Below, in pieces: positions 1-8,023 of a stretch of 64,000 bases of DNA. The notes beneath the pieces are model-generated. The model ran no database searches and had not been told where the DNA came from. It worked only from the letters and a program-made list of their open reading frames with translations. Numbering within the stretch: position 1 is the first letter of the stretch; each line of letters starts with the position of its first letter. The stretch comes from Thermohalobaculum sp039027855 (lineage in GTDB: Bacteria; Pseudomonadota; Alphaproteobacteria; Rhodobacterales; Rhodobacteraceae): the NCBI GenBank assembly GCA_039027855.1, contig JBCCJI010000010.1, positions 82,730 through 146,729 of the forward strand, read 5' to 3'. The translations under genes and the position numbers were made by a program.

Positions 1-675
1 GACATCGGCCTCATCCAGTGTATCGCGCTCGCCGTCCTCGACCAACTCGCCCCGGTCCATGACCGTCACATGGTCGGCCAGCGCCCAGGCGAAATCGAAA
101 TACTGCTCGACCAGCACGATGCCCATCTCGCCCTCCTCGCGCAGGGTCTCGATGGCCTTGCCGATCTGCTTGATGATGCTCGGCTGGATGCCCTCGGTCG
201 GCTCGTCGAGCATCAACAGGCGCGGCCGCGTCACCAGCGCCCGCCCGATGGCAAGCTGCTGCTGCTGCCCGCCCGACAGGTCGCCGCCCCGCCGGCGCAG
301 CATTTCGCCGAGCACCGGGAAGAGGTCGAAGATCCGGTCGGGGATCGTGCGCTCGCCACGGGACAGGCAGGCAAAGCCGGTCTCTAGGTTCTCCCGCACG
401 CTCAGCAGCGGAAAGATCTCGCGCCCCTGCGGCACCAGCGCGATGCCACGCCGCGCCCGCTCGGCCGCCGGCATGCGAGAGATATCGGCCCCCTCGAAGG
501 TGATCGTCCCGCCGCCGATCGGATGCTGCCCGGTGATCGCGCGAATGAGCGAGGTCTTGCCGACGCCATTGCGCCCCATCACCGCGGTCACGGCACCCTT
601 CGATGCAGCCAGCGAAACGCCGCGCAACGCCCGCGCCTGCCCATAGGCCAAGTCAATGCCGCCAGCGCTCAACAC
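1..675 (-). CDS. urtE: Urea ABC transporter ATP-binding subunit UrtE (3' end outside window)
   Basis: ATPase subunit that works with UrtD to energise high-affinity urea uptake at the inner membrane. The 225 visible codons carry a Walker A P-loop (GRNGVGKTS), the ABC signature LSGGQQQQLAIGRAL and a Walker B LLMLDEPTEG, followed by the family's QPSII stretch. UrtE proteins are usually about 230 residues, so only roughly the last ten residues are missing. The GTG start at 673-675 lies inside the end of the upstream DUF1493-like gene (7-nt overlap), which implies translational coupling. It is the last urt gene visible; in relatives urease genes often follow, but that cannot be seen here. Confidence 0.95.
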   Translation of the reverse strand, partial: MLSAGGIDLAYGQARALRGVSLAASKGAVTAVMGRNGVGKTSLIRAITGQHPIGGGTITFEGADISRMPAAERARRGIALVPQGREIFPLLSVRENLETGFACLSRGERTIPDRIFDLFPVLGEMLRRRGGDLSGGQQQQLAIGRALVTRPRLLMLDEPTEGIQPSIIKQIGKAIETLREEGEMGIVLVEQYFDFAWALADHVTVMDRGELVEDGERDTLDEADV

Positions 676-1160
676 TGCGGCACCTCGGGACAACTTTCTT
701 TGGGTAACAGCACTATTAGCAAAGCCGACAACGCCACCACCGCGCCCAGACTGAGCAAAACGAGAAACTGCAGGATACGCCTCTCGCGGCATGCTCGAGA
801 GACAGCGCGGGCCATCTCGTCAGCGGGATAGTCCACCGGCCAACGGCCAAGGTGGGCCGCATCGGCAAGGAGTGCAGCGGTGATCGGGATCCGGTCGACG
901 TATCGGTGCGGGTTCCCGAAGCGTGTAAAGCTGAGCAACCCGCCTTCATCGAAATGGTGGAAGAACCAGCAGTAACCCTGCATGTTCACGCCATACGCAT
1001 TACTGAACGCCTCGATGAATTCGAAAGCGTCGTCACCGTCGACCCCGTAGTCTGACAACAGATCACCGCTCTGACCGTGGCGCTGGCTGCTATAGGTCGC
1101 TCGCTCGAAGAACGCCGTCATCTCCGCGTCGGTCGGCGCGGCGCGATCCTCACCGGCCAA
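669..1160 (-). CDS. DUF1493-like acyl-carrier-fold protein with C-terminal membrane anchor
   Basis: 163-residue protein of unknown function. Residues about 35-75 contain a DYGVDGDDAFEFIEAF stretch and a downstream Tyr/Phe/His motif (YCWFFHHFDEGG), which resemble the DUF1493 family, whose members are predicted to have an acyl-carrier-protein-like fold. Residues about 127-153 form one hydrophobic helix (LQFLVLLSLGAVVALSALLIVLL) followed by a short tail with two Cys. The start is TTG at 1158-1160, overlapping urtD by 11 nt; an ATG 13 codons later is possible. The stop overlaps urtE by 7 nt, so it is embedded in the urt operon. I know of no role for such a protein in urea transport. The family call rests on motif resemblance only. 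Confidence 0.7.
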   Translation of the reverse strand: MAGEDRAAPTDAEMTAFFERATYSSQRHGQSGDLLSDYGVDGDDAFEFIEAFSNAYGVNMQGYCWFFHHFDEGGLLSFTRFGNPHRYVDRIPITAALLADAAHLGRWPVDYPADEMARAVSRACRERRILQFLVLLSLGAVVALSALLIVLLPKESCPEVPQC

Positions 1161-1902
1161 GATACACCTCGATCACGCGGGGGTCGGCGGAGACGTGGTC
1201 GATCGAGCCCTCGGCCAAAACCGAGCCCTCGTGCAGGACGGTGACCTTCACGCCGAGGGCGCGGACGAAGTCCATGTCGTGCTCCACCACCACCACCGAA
1301 TGCTCGCCCGCGATCTCGCGCAGCATCTCGGCGGTCTGCATGGTCTCGGCATCGGTCATGCCGGCCGCGGGCTCATCCACCAACAGCACCTTTGGGTCCT
1401 GTGCCAGCAGCATGCCGATCTCCAGCCACTGCTTCTGGCCGTGCGACAGGTCACCGGCCAGATCGCCCCGCCGCTCGGCCAGGCGGATGCGCGCCAGGAT
1501 CGCGTCGACCCGCTCGGCCTCCGCACCGGTGACACGGGCGACAAAGGTCTCCCACACGCCGCGCTTGCCAGAGAGCGAGAGCAGCAGGTTGTCCTCGACC
1601 GTGTGGGTTTCGAACACCGTCGGTTTCTGGAACTTTCGGCCGATGCCGAGGCGCGCGATATCCGCCTCGTCGCGCTTGGTAAGGTCCACCTCGCCGCCGA
1701 ACAGCACATCGCCCATGTCGGGCCGGGTCTTGCCGGTGATGATGTCCATCATCGTCGTCTTGCCCGCGCCGTTCGGGCCGATGATCGCGCGCATCTCGCC
1801 CGGCGCCAGCACCAGTGACAAGGCGTTGATCGCGCGGAACCCATCGAACGAGACGCTGACCCCGTCGAGGTAGAGGATCGAGCCTGCGGCCGCGACACTC
1901 AT
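1150..1902 (-). CDS. urtD: Urea ABC transporter ATP-binding subunit UrtD
   Basis: 250-residue ATPase of the urea importer. Walker A is GPNGAGKTT, the signature is LSHGQKQWLEIGM (the LSHGQ...WLEIGM form is characteristic of UrtD/LivG-type subunits), and Walker B is VLLVDEPAAGM. The reading frame is open upstream, but the ATG at 1902 is preferred because it sits directly before the urtC stop and gives the usual UrtD length with the N-terminus just ahead of the LYLDGVSVSFDGF nucleotide-binding start. It overlaps the DUF1493-like gene by 11 nt at its 3' end. Confidence 0.96.
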   Translation of the reverse strand: MSVAAAGSILYLDGVSVSFDGFRAINALSLVLAPGEMRAIIGPNGAGKTTMMDIITGKTRPDMGDVLFGGEVDLTKRDEADIARLGIGRKFQKPTVFETHTVEDNLLLSLSGKRGVWETFVARVTGAEAERVDAILARIRLAERRGDLAGDLSHGQKQWLEIGMLLAQDPKVLLVDEPAAGMTDAETMQTAEMLREIAGEHSVVVVEHDMDFVRALGVKVTVLHEGSVLAEGSIDHVSADPRVIEVYLGR

Positions 1903-1903
1903 G

Positions 1904-3076
1904 TCATTCCCCCGCCGGCTGCGCGCCGCGCTGGTCGAGGCCGGGCTGCATCTCGCTGCGGGCGATGGCGGCCTGCACACGCTCGGCCCGTTCGTGGCGG
2001 TGCCGGGCCATCAGCCGGTCGTATTCGCCGACGATGCCGCGCGGCAGGAACAGCACGACCGCGATGAACAGCGCGCCGAGGGCGAACAGCCACTGATCCG
2101 GCGCAAAGGACGTAAAAAACGTCTCGAACCAATTGACGCCGATTGCCCCGATGGCGGCGCCAACCAGCGTGCCGCGCCCGCCGACGGCGACCCAGACCAC
2201 GACCTCGATCGAATTGGCCGGCGCGAACTCGCCCGGATTGATGATGCCGACCTGAGGGACATAAAGCGCGCCGGCGACCCCCGCCATCATGGCCGAGACG
2301 GTGAAGACCGCGAGTTTGTAGCCTTCGACCCGGTAGCCAAGGAACCGGGCCCGCGCCTCGGCATCGCGGATCGAGACCAGCACCTTCCCCGCCCGCGACG
2401 TGACGATCAGGCGCGAGATCGCATAGCCCGCCCCCAGCGCCAGCGCCGACAGCGAGAACAGCGCCGCCCGCGTCGTGTCGGACTGCAGGTCGAAGCCGAG
2501 CACGTCCTTGAAATCGGTCAGCCCGTTGTTCCCACCGAAGCCCATGTCGTTGCGGAAGAACGCCAGCATCAGCGCATAGGTCATCGCCTGCGTGATGATC
2601 GAGAGATAGACGCCGGTGACGCGCGAGCGGAAGGCGAACCAGCCGAAGACGAAGGCCAGCGCGCCCGGGACCAACAGCACCATGAGGCAGGCGAACCAGA
2701 ACATGTCGAAGCCCCACCAGAACCAGGGCAGCGCATCCCAGTTCAGGAACACCATGAAATCGGGCAACAGCGGGTTGGCATAGACCCCGCGATCCCCGAT
2801 CTCGCGCATCAGGTGCATGCCCATGGCATAACCGCCGAGCGCGAAGAACGCGCCATGGCCCAGCGACAGGATCCCGCAGAACCCCCAGACCAGATCGACC
2901 GCGAGCGCCAGCAGCGCATAGGTCAGGTACTTGCCCATCAGCGCCACGGCGAAAGAGGGCACATGCGCCGCACCGCCCGGCTGCACCATCAGGTTGCAGA
3001 TCGGGACAAGGATCGCCGCGGTCAGCAGGATGGCGAGGAACAGCCAGCCCCTGCTATCGAGCGCGCGGACGATCAT
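1904..3076 (-). CDS. urtC: Urea ABC transporter permease UrtC
   Basis: 390-residue inner-membrane permease of the branched-chain-amino-acid/urea (LivM) family, pairing with UrtB to form the urea channel. It shows about ten hydrophobic segments and family landmarks such as DLVWGFCGILSLGHGAFFALGGYAMG and GYRVEGYKLAVF. The frame stays open far upstream, but the ATG at 3076 overlaps the urtB stop (ATGA), giving the normal family length. The C-terminus is hydrophilic. Position between urtB and urtD is the canonical order. Confidence 0.96.
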   Translation of the reverse strand: MIVRALDSRGWLFLAILLTAAILVPICNLMVQPGGAAHVPSFAVALMGKYLTYALLALAVDLVWGFCGILSLGHGAFFALGGYAMGMHLMREIGDRGVYANPLLPDFMVFLNWDALPWFWWGFDMFWFACLMVLLVPGALAFVFGWFAFRSRVTGVYLSIITQAMTYALMLAFFRNDMGFGGNNGLTDFKDVLGFDLQSDTTRAALFSLSALALGAGYAISRLIVTSRAGKVLVSIRDAEARARFLGYRVEGYKLAVFTVSAMMAGVAGALYVPQVGIINPGEFAPANSIEVVVWVAVGGRGTLVGAAIGAIGVNWFETFFTSFAPDQWLFALGALFIAVVLFLPRGIVGEYDRLMARHRHERAERVQAAIARSEMQPGLDQRGAQPAGE

Positions 3077-4674
3077 TGCTCCACCGCCCGGCCACGCAGC
3101 GCAAACATGCCCCGCGGGCGTTTTTGGATGAACAGGATGATGAAGACCAACACCAACACCTTGGCGAGCACCGCCCCGGCATAGGGTTCCAGGAACTTGT
3201 TGGCGACACCCAGCGTCATGGCGCCAGCCAGGGCGCCCCACAGGTTGCCGACCCCGCCGAAGACCACGACCATGAAGCTGTCGACGATGTAGCTCTGCCC
3301 AAGGTTGGGCGAGACGTTGCCGATCTGGCTGAGCGCGACGCCCGCCACCCCCGCGATCCCAGCACCAAGGCCGAAAGTCATGGCATCGACCCAGCCAGTG
3401 CGGATGCCCATTGAGGCCGCCATGCGCCGGTTCTGCGTGACCGCGCGCATCTGCAGGCCAAGCGGCGTCTTCTTCAGCACGATCAGCAGCGCGGCGAACA
3501 CCGCGAGCGCGAAGATGATTATCCAAAGCCGGTTATAGGTGATCGTCATCTGGCCGACTTCGAAGGCGCCGGACATCCAGTCGGGATTGCCGACCTCGCG
3601 GTTGTTCGGCCCGAAGATCGAGCGCACGGCCTGCTGCAGGATCAGCGACACGCCCCAGGTCGCCAGCAGCGTCTCCAGCGGGCGGCCGTAGAGATGGCGG
3701 CAGATCCCGCGTTCGATCGCGACACCCACGCCGCCGGAGACGAGGAAGGCGAGCGGCAGCGCGATCAGCAGCGAGACGCCAAACAGTTCTGGCGCATTAT
3801 TGCGGATGATCTCCTGCACGAAAAAGGTCGTGTAGGCGCCCAGCATGACCAACTCACCATGGGCCATGTTGATGATGCCCATGACGCCGAAACTGATGGC
3901 AAGCCCGATGGCCGCGAGCATCAGGACCGACCCGAGCGAGAGGCCCTGCCAGACATTCTCCGCCAGCCTCCACATGGCGCGCGTCCTCTCGACACCCTCC
4001 AGCGCCCGCACGGCGGCGGCGGCGACGGCGGCACTGGAGGATTGCGCCGCCTGGTTCAGGATACCCAGTGCCTCGGACCGTCCGGTGGCGGCGAGCGTGA
4101 CGATGGCGTCGACCTGCTCCTCTTCGGCCCGGTCCGACCCGATGACCGCAGCGGCACGGGCAATGCGCAAGGCGGTGGCGATCCGCGCGTCCTCCTCAGC
4201 GTCGATCGCGGCATCCAGCGCCTCGATCTGCGCCGGATCGCGCGCCTCGAAGGCCGCCTCGGCCGCCGCGAGGCGCAGTGCGGGATCAGGGTTCCGCAAG
4301 CGCAGCTGCCCCAGCACCGCATCGACCTGCCGGCGCAGACTGTTGTTCATCTTGATCCGGCGGGTATCGCGCCGGCCAAGCTCCTGGATCCGCGCATTGG
4401 TAAAGGGGTCGTGGGCAAACTCGTCGCGCCCCTCTTCAACGACCAGCACCACCGCGCCGGTCTTGCGCATCTGCTCCAGATCGCCTGCGCCTAGCGCCTC
4501 CAGAATGGCGCCCGCGCGGGGATCACCGCTTGCCGCGATGGCGTCGATCACCTTGGCGCGATCGGCGAACTCGCCCTCGGGCAGGCTGGCGACCAGGTCC
4601 TCAAGCGACTGCGCCGCCGCAGGCAAAGCAGGGGCCACAATCAGCGCGAGGGCAAGAAGAAGGCAGCGGAACAC
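3073..4674 (-). CDS. urtB: Urea ABC transporter permease UrtB
   Basis: 533-residue permease. It begins with a signal-like segment (FRCLLLALALIVAPALPAAAQ), followed by a periplasmic alpha-helical, HEAT-like extension of about 200 residues typical of UrtB, then about eight membrane helices starting near WQGLSLGSVLMLAAIGLAISFG. The GTG at 4674 is chosen because it puts a good signal sequence at the N-terminus; the frame is open for 14 more codons upstream into a palindromic repeat, where initiation is unlikely. The 3' end overlaps urtC by 4 nt. Confidence 0.94.
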   Translation of the reverse strand: MFRCLLLALALIVAPALPAAAQSLEDLVASLPEGEFADRAKVIDAIAASGDPRAGAILEALGAGDLEQMRKTGAVVLVVEEGRDEFAHDPFTNARIQELGRRDTRRIKMNNSLRRQVDAVLGQLRLRNPDPALRLAAAEAAFEARDPAQIEALDAAIDAEEDARIATALRIARAAAVIGSDRAEEEQVDAIVTLAATGRSEALGILNQAAQSSSAAVAAAAVRALEGVERTRAMWRLAENVWQGLSLGSVLMLAAIGLAISFGVMGIINMAHGELVMLGAYTTFFVQEIIRNNAPELFGVSLLIALPLAFLVSGGVGVAIERGICRHLYGRPLETLLATWGVSLILQQAVRSIFGPNNREVGNPDWMSGAFEVGQMTITYNRLWIIIFALAVFAALLIVLKKTPLGLQMRAVTQNRRMAASMGIRTGWVDAMTFGLGAGIAGVAGVALSQIGNVSPNLGQSYIVDSFMVVVFGGVGNLWGALAGAMTLGVANKFLEPYAGAVLAKVLVLVFIILFIQKRPRGMFALRGRAVEQ

Positions 4675-4682
4675 GGCAACCT

Positions 4683-4766
4683 CGTAGGGTGGGTTTTCAA
4701 CCCACCATCGGGTCAAGGCGGGGTCGGGCCCCGCACGACGAAGGTGGGGTCGAACCCCACCCTACG
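4683..4766. repeat. Composite twin-hairpin palindromic element between urtA and urtB
   Basis: Two stem-loops lie in a mirror arrangement. The left one (4688-4706) is GGTGGGTT-TTC-AACCCACC and the right one (4743-4761) is GGTGGGGT-CGA-ACCCCACC. The outer flanks are also complementary: CGTAGGGTGGG (4683-4693) pairs with CCCACCCTACG (4756-4766). This layout resembles REP/REPIN-type dispersed intergenic elements. On the minus-strand transcript it falls between urtA and urtB and could stabilise the urtA message or attenuate the permease and ATPase genes. Confidence 0.75.
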
Positions 4767-4813
4767 CGGGCGACCGTAGCCGCCCGCCCTGTGCTTAAGT
4801 GTCGGTCAGCCGA

Positions 4814-6097
4814 TCAGTTGGCCACGCCGCCGCACTTGCCCGTCTCGGTGTTGAAGTTGCCGCAGCTCATGGGCTTGCGCCAATCTGCGATCAGCGGCGC
4901 GCTCTCGGGCAGGAAGTCCGACCAGGCATCGCCGACGACCAGACCCGGGGTCTGGCTCACCACCTCGAACTGACCATCGTCGAGGATCTCGCCGATCAGC
5001 ACGGGCTTGGTGATGTGGTGGTTCGGCATCATCGCCGACAACCCGCCGGTCAGGTTCGGAACCGAGACGCCGATGATGCCGTCGATCACCGCATCGGCAT
5101 CGGTGGTGCCGACTTTCTCGACCGCCTTCACCCACATGTTGAAACCGATATAGTGGGCCTCCATCGGGTCGTTGGTCACCTCGTCCTCATCGCCCATGAA
5201 CTCGAGCCAGGCGTCGATGAAGGCGTCGTTTTCGTCGCTCTCCACGCTCATGAAGTAGTTCCAGGCGGCAAGATGGCCGACCAGCGGCGCGGTATCGAGA
5301 CCGGCGAGCTCTTCCTCACCCACCGAGAAGGCAACGACGGGGATATCGGTGGCCTCAATGCCCTGGTTGCCGAGTTCCTTGTAGAACGGCACGTTGGCGT
5401 CGCCATTGATGGTCGAGACCACGGCGGTCTTCTTGCCGGCCGAGCCGAACTCTTTGATATCGCTCACGATCGTTTGCCAGTCGGAGTGACCGAACGGCGT
5501 GTAGTTGATCATCATGTCTTCTTCGGCGACGCCGTTGTCCTTCAGGAACTGCTCAAGGATCTTGTTGGTTGTGCGCGGGTAGACATAGTCGGTGCCGGCC
5601 AGCACCCAGCGCTCGACGCCCTGGTCCATCAGATACTCAACGGCGGGGATCGCCTGCTGGTTTGGCGCGGCGCCGGTGTAGAAGACATTCCGCTGGCTCT
5701 CCTCGCCCTCGTACTGCACCGGGTAGAACAGGATCGAGTTCAGCTCCTCGAAGACCGGCAGCACCGATTTGCGGCTAACCGAGGTCCAGGCGCCGAACAC
5801 GACGTCGACTTCCTCGACCTCGATCAGTTCGCGGGCCTTCTCGGCAAACAGCGGCCAATCCGAGGCGGGGTCGACGACCACGGCCTCCAGCGGCCGGCCG
5901 AGCAGACCGCCCTTCTCGTTCTGCTGCTCGACGAGCATCAGCATGACGTCCTTGAGCGTGGTCTCCGAGATCGCCATGGTGCCGGAGAGCGAATGCAGGA
6001 CGCCCACCTTGATGGGCTCGCCTTCCTGGGCAAGCGCGGGGGCGGCGGTCAGTGCGGTGGCGGTGAGCAGAGCGGTCAGGCTGCGCTTTATCATCAT
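4814..6097 (-). CDS. urtA: Urea ABC transporter substrate-binding protein UrtA
   Basis: 427-residue periplasmic urea receptor. The N-terminus is a Sec signal peptide (KRSLTALLTATALTAAPALAQ). The mature part opens with IKVGVLHSLSGTMAISE and continues with QQNEKGGLLGRPLEAVVVDPASDW and FYPVQYEGEESQRNVFYTGA, all highly characteristic of UrtA. First gene of the operon; a sigma-54 promoter lies about 40 nt upstream of its start. Separated from urtB by about 140 nt holding the twin-hairpin repeat, so substrate-binding protein and membrane components may be expressed at different ratios. Confidence 0.97.
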   Translation of the reverse strand: MMIKRSLTALLTATALTAAPALAQEGEPIKVGVLHSLSGTMAISETTLKDVMLMLVEQQNEKGGLLGRPLEAVVVDPASDWPLFAEKARELIEVEEVDVVFGAWTSVSRKSVLPVFEELNSILFYPVQYEGEESQRNVFYTGAAPNQQAIPAVEYLMDQGVERWVLAGTDYVYPRTTNKILEQFLKDNGVAEEDMMINYTPFGHSDWQTIVSDIKEFGSAGKKTAVVSTINGDANVPFYKELGNQGIEATDIPVVAFSVGEEELAGLDTAPLVGHLAAWNYFMSVESDENDAFIDAWLEFMGDEDEVTNDPMEAHYIGFNMWVKAVEKVGTTDADAVIDGIIGVSVPNLTGGLSAMMPNHHITKPVLIGEILDDGQFEVVSQTPGLVVGDAWSDFLPESAPLIADWRKPMSCGNFNTETGKCGGVAN

Positions 6098-6136
6098 GTT
6101 TTTCTGTCCCGGTGTGATGTGCGATGCCCAGGGTAA

Positions 6137-6152
6137 AGCAATTGGCGTGCCA
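6137..6152 (-). promoter_or_regulatory. Sigma-54 (RpoN) promoter of the urt operon
   Basis: Reading the minus strand: TGGCAC (6152-6147), GCCAA, TTGCT (6141-6137). This matches the -24/-12 sigma-54 consensus with correct spacing. Transcription would start about 12 nt downstream, near 6126, leaving a leader of about 30 nt before urtA. Sigma-54 control with NtrC is the usual arrangement for nitrogen-source uptake; no clear NtrC dyad was recognised further upstream. Confidence 0.85.
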
Positions 6153-6315
6153 CAAAGACGCCCTACGCCTTTCTACCACTTTACGCGTGAATTAGTACTT
6201 AAGTGCCATCAAATATGCCGTAAAAGGCAGCAGACTCTATCGTCTGCCTGTAGTTCGGGCGGCGGTAAGCACACCGATTAATCACTTTACACCTGAACGA
6301 CATCGCTGCGCGTTT

Positions 6316-6888
6316 TCAGCCCCGCGCCTGTACCCGCCGCATGATCTCGTCGGGATCAATGGCGTGATCACCATCGTCATCGCGGTCGTCGCCGCGTCCC
6401 TCGGGCAGCAGCATCATTGCCAGACCGACGACCAGCATCAGCACCCCGATGGCAATACTCTTGCCACCATGGCTGAGCGTCGCCCGCGGCGTCAGGTCGA
6501 CGTAGCCGATGCCCGGCGCGGCAATGGCGCTCAAGCGGTCGCCCACTCGGCCCCTCTGGTAGCGGGCATAGCTCACCGGGGCGAGGGCTTCCACCCGACC
6601 GTCTTCGCCGAGATAGCTCACCTCGAAAAGATACCGCCGCATCAGCGTGTCGAGGCTCTGGACACGCAGCACCTGCTCGCCATCGCGAGAGACAGCGACC
6701 GATCCGCTCGCGCGCCCGCTTTTCGGCCTCGGCTCGACCCGCTTGCCGTCGATCCGCACCGTGGTCTCGGCCCCGCTTCGGGCAAGGCGCACCCCGTCCA
6801 TCACCGTCGTGACATGTTCGCCGCCGAGATAGGCACCCAAGCCCATGATGAGCCCACCGAAGAGCTTCCCCACCAATCCCATCGCCAT
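6316..6888 (-). CDS. DUF3592-like two-helix membrane protein
   Basis: 190-residue protein with a hydrophobic N-terminus (LVGKLFGGLIMGLGAYLGG), a central extracytoplasmic-looking domain of about 110 residues, and a second helix near the C-terminus (SIAIGVLMLVVGLAMMLL). It ends in an acidic, Asp-rich tail (GDDRDDDGDH). The topology and the central motif pattern resemble DUF3592 proteins, but this is a weak call. The ATG at 6888 is chosen over an upstream GTG because a GGGG ribosome site lies 5 nt before it. It sits upstream of the urt promoter and appears monocistronic. Confidence 0.65.
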   Translation of the reverse strand: MAMGLVGKLFGGLIMGLGAYLGGEHVTTVMDGVRLARSGAETTVRIDGKRVEPRPKSGRASGSVAVSRDGEQVLRVQSLDTLMRRYLFEVSYLGEDGRVEALAPVSYARYQRGRVGDRLSAIAAPGIGYVDLTPRATLSHGGKSIAIGVLMLVVGLAMMLLPEGRGDDRDDDGDHAIDPDEIMRRVQARG

Positions 6889-7207
6889 GCGCACCCCACT
6901 AGATCGCGCCGCAGAAAATACTGCAAGGGCGCGTCGTCCCAGATCGGGAAGGCGATTATGCGGCAGGGCGGTCCAGTGGTGAGGTGCGCCTCAACAGCCT
7001 CAGTGGGGCGACATCTTCGGCTCGACAGTAACGCCGACCCATGTGTCCGTGGCGTCCATCCCAGCAAATGCCCGGATCCAAAAAGGGCCCCGGTGGCCAC
7101 CTGACACCATCGTCGCTGCCTCCGATGAAACCACGGGACGCCGGGAAGCCTTTGCCCTAGGGTGAGCACGCCGGCAACGACCGGCAGACAAGCTGGGAGG
7201 AATGACT
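6889..7207. other. Intergenic stretch without a gene
   Basis: About 320 bp between the DUF3592-like gene and the SRPBCC gene, which diverge from it. Apart from a degenerate dispersed repeat (7054-7090) I see no coding region, RNA gene or clear promoter. Short overlapping ORFs here have no recognisable features. Confidence 0.6.
7054..7090 (-). repeat. Degenerate copy of a WIPAFAGM-type dispersed repeat
   Basis: The plus strand reads CCATCCCAGC...CCGGATCCA, close to the common proteobacterial intergenic repeat whose minus-strand translation is WIPAFAGMT. Here the minus-strand reading gives FWIRAFAGMD, several substitutions away. Only one copy is seen in the window, so the identification rests on family resemblance. 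Confidence 0.4.
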
Positions 7208-7612
7208 ATGGCGCAGGTCATGCGGGCCATCACGCTCAAGACGGCGGCGGCGGATGTCTGGGAGACCATCGGCGGTTTTCAGGCACTGCCCGACTGGCAC
7301 CCCTGGGTCGCAACCTCGACCAAGGAGGAGATCGGCGGCGCGGAACACCGCAGGCTCGGCCTCGAAGGCGGCGGCGAGATCCTGGAGAAGCACTGGGGCA
7401 CGGGGCCCATGTCCTATGCCTATGACATCACCGAAAGCCCGCTGCCGGTGGCCGACTACCGGGCCATGCTCTGCATCACCTCGACCGGCGCCGGTGCCTC
7501 GACCGTGGTGTGGATGGCCTGCTTCACGCCCACCGCCGACGACGCCGAGGACGTGATCGGCGGCATTTTCGACGCCGGCGTGAAATCACTGGCCGAGCGC
7601 TTTGGGCACTGA
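7208..7612 (+). CDS. SRPBCC (START/Bet v1-like) family protein
   Basis: 134-residue soluble protein with the N-terminal pattern of polyketide-cyclase/SRPBCC proteins: an initial strand, then AADVWETIGGFQALPDWHPWV, where the Trp-His-Pro motif is typical. The C-terminus (GIFDAGVKSLAERFG) would be the long closing helix. Such proteins bind hydrophobic ligands; the ligand is unknown. Two in-frame ATGs exist (7202 and 7208); GGAGG at 7196-7200 gives a 7-nt spacer to 7208 but only 1 nt to 7202, so 7208 is preferred. Confidence 0.85.
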   Translation: MAQVMRAITLKTAAADVWETIGGFQALPDWHPWVATSTKEEIGGAEHRRLGLEGGGEILEKHWGTGPMSYAYDITESPLPVADYRAMLCITSTGAGASTVVWMACFTPTADDAEDVIGGIFDAGVKSLAERFGH

Positions 7613-7625
7613 GGCCAGGACCTAG

Positions 7626-7898
7626 GTGAGGATCACGATCGGCGTTGGCGATATCGAGCGGACCGGCTGGCACCGGTGGCATAACTTCGGTGAGGACCTC
7701 TGGCGGGCACTAGTCGACGAGCGACGTGTGCGGACCGAGGCGCTCCGACGCGATATGGATCAGCCCGTGAAGGTGCTGACGGCCGACCTGCCGGCACGCC
7801 TCGCTGGCCGCGTCAGCCGGCGCATTTCTGCGCTGCTCGCCGATCATTGCATGAGCGACGAGGTCGAGGTCTCGTGCGACGGGACCACGGCTGACTGA
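7626..7898 (+). CDS. Small hypothetical protein
   Basis: 90 residues from a GTG start 13 nt after the SRPBCC stop. It has a charged helical middle (LWRALVDERRVRTEALRRD) and an acidic end, with no signal peptide or membrane segment. No family is recognised. A weak AGGA ribosome site precedes it. It may be a real small gene co-transcribed with the SRPBCC gene, or a chance GC-rich open frame. Confidence 0.35.
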   Translation: MRITIGVGDIERTGWHRWHNFGEDLWRALVDERRVRTEALRRDMDQPVKVLTADLPARLAGRVSRRISALLADHCMSDEVEVSCDGTTAD

Positions 7899-8023
7899 CC
7901 TCGACTCGCGGCGACGGCCGGCAGACAGAGGTTGCTCGGCGACAGTGCAGACCTGCGCCTACTACGCTCGTCAGCCGGTCTGGCGGCGCTACCTGACGTC
8001 GGTTCGTTACGGAGACGTTTCCC

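Noticed and set aside
1901..3184. Long plus-strand ORF (427 codons) opposite urtC
   Set aside because: Mirror frame of the urtC/urtB coding sequence. Its composition (many His, Gln, Asp, Arg) is what GC-rich antisense frames give, and no domain is recognisable.
3077..3526. N-terminal extension of the urtC frame to 540 codons
   Set aside because: The extension lies over urtB and is Arg/Gly/Trp-rich without family similarity; the ATG at 3076 overlapping the urtB stop is the sound start.
4799..6136. 445-codon plus-strand ORF opposite urtA
   Set aside because: Antisense of urtA, which has a signal peptide, family motifs and a promoter.
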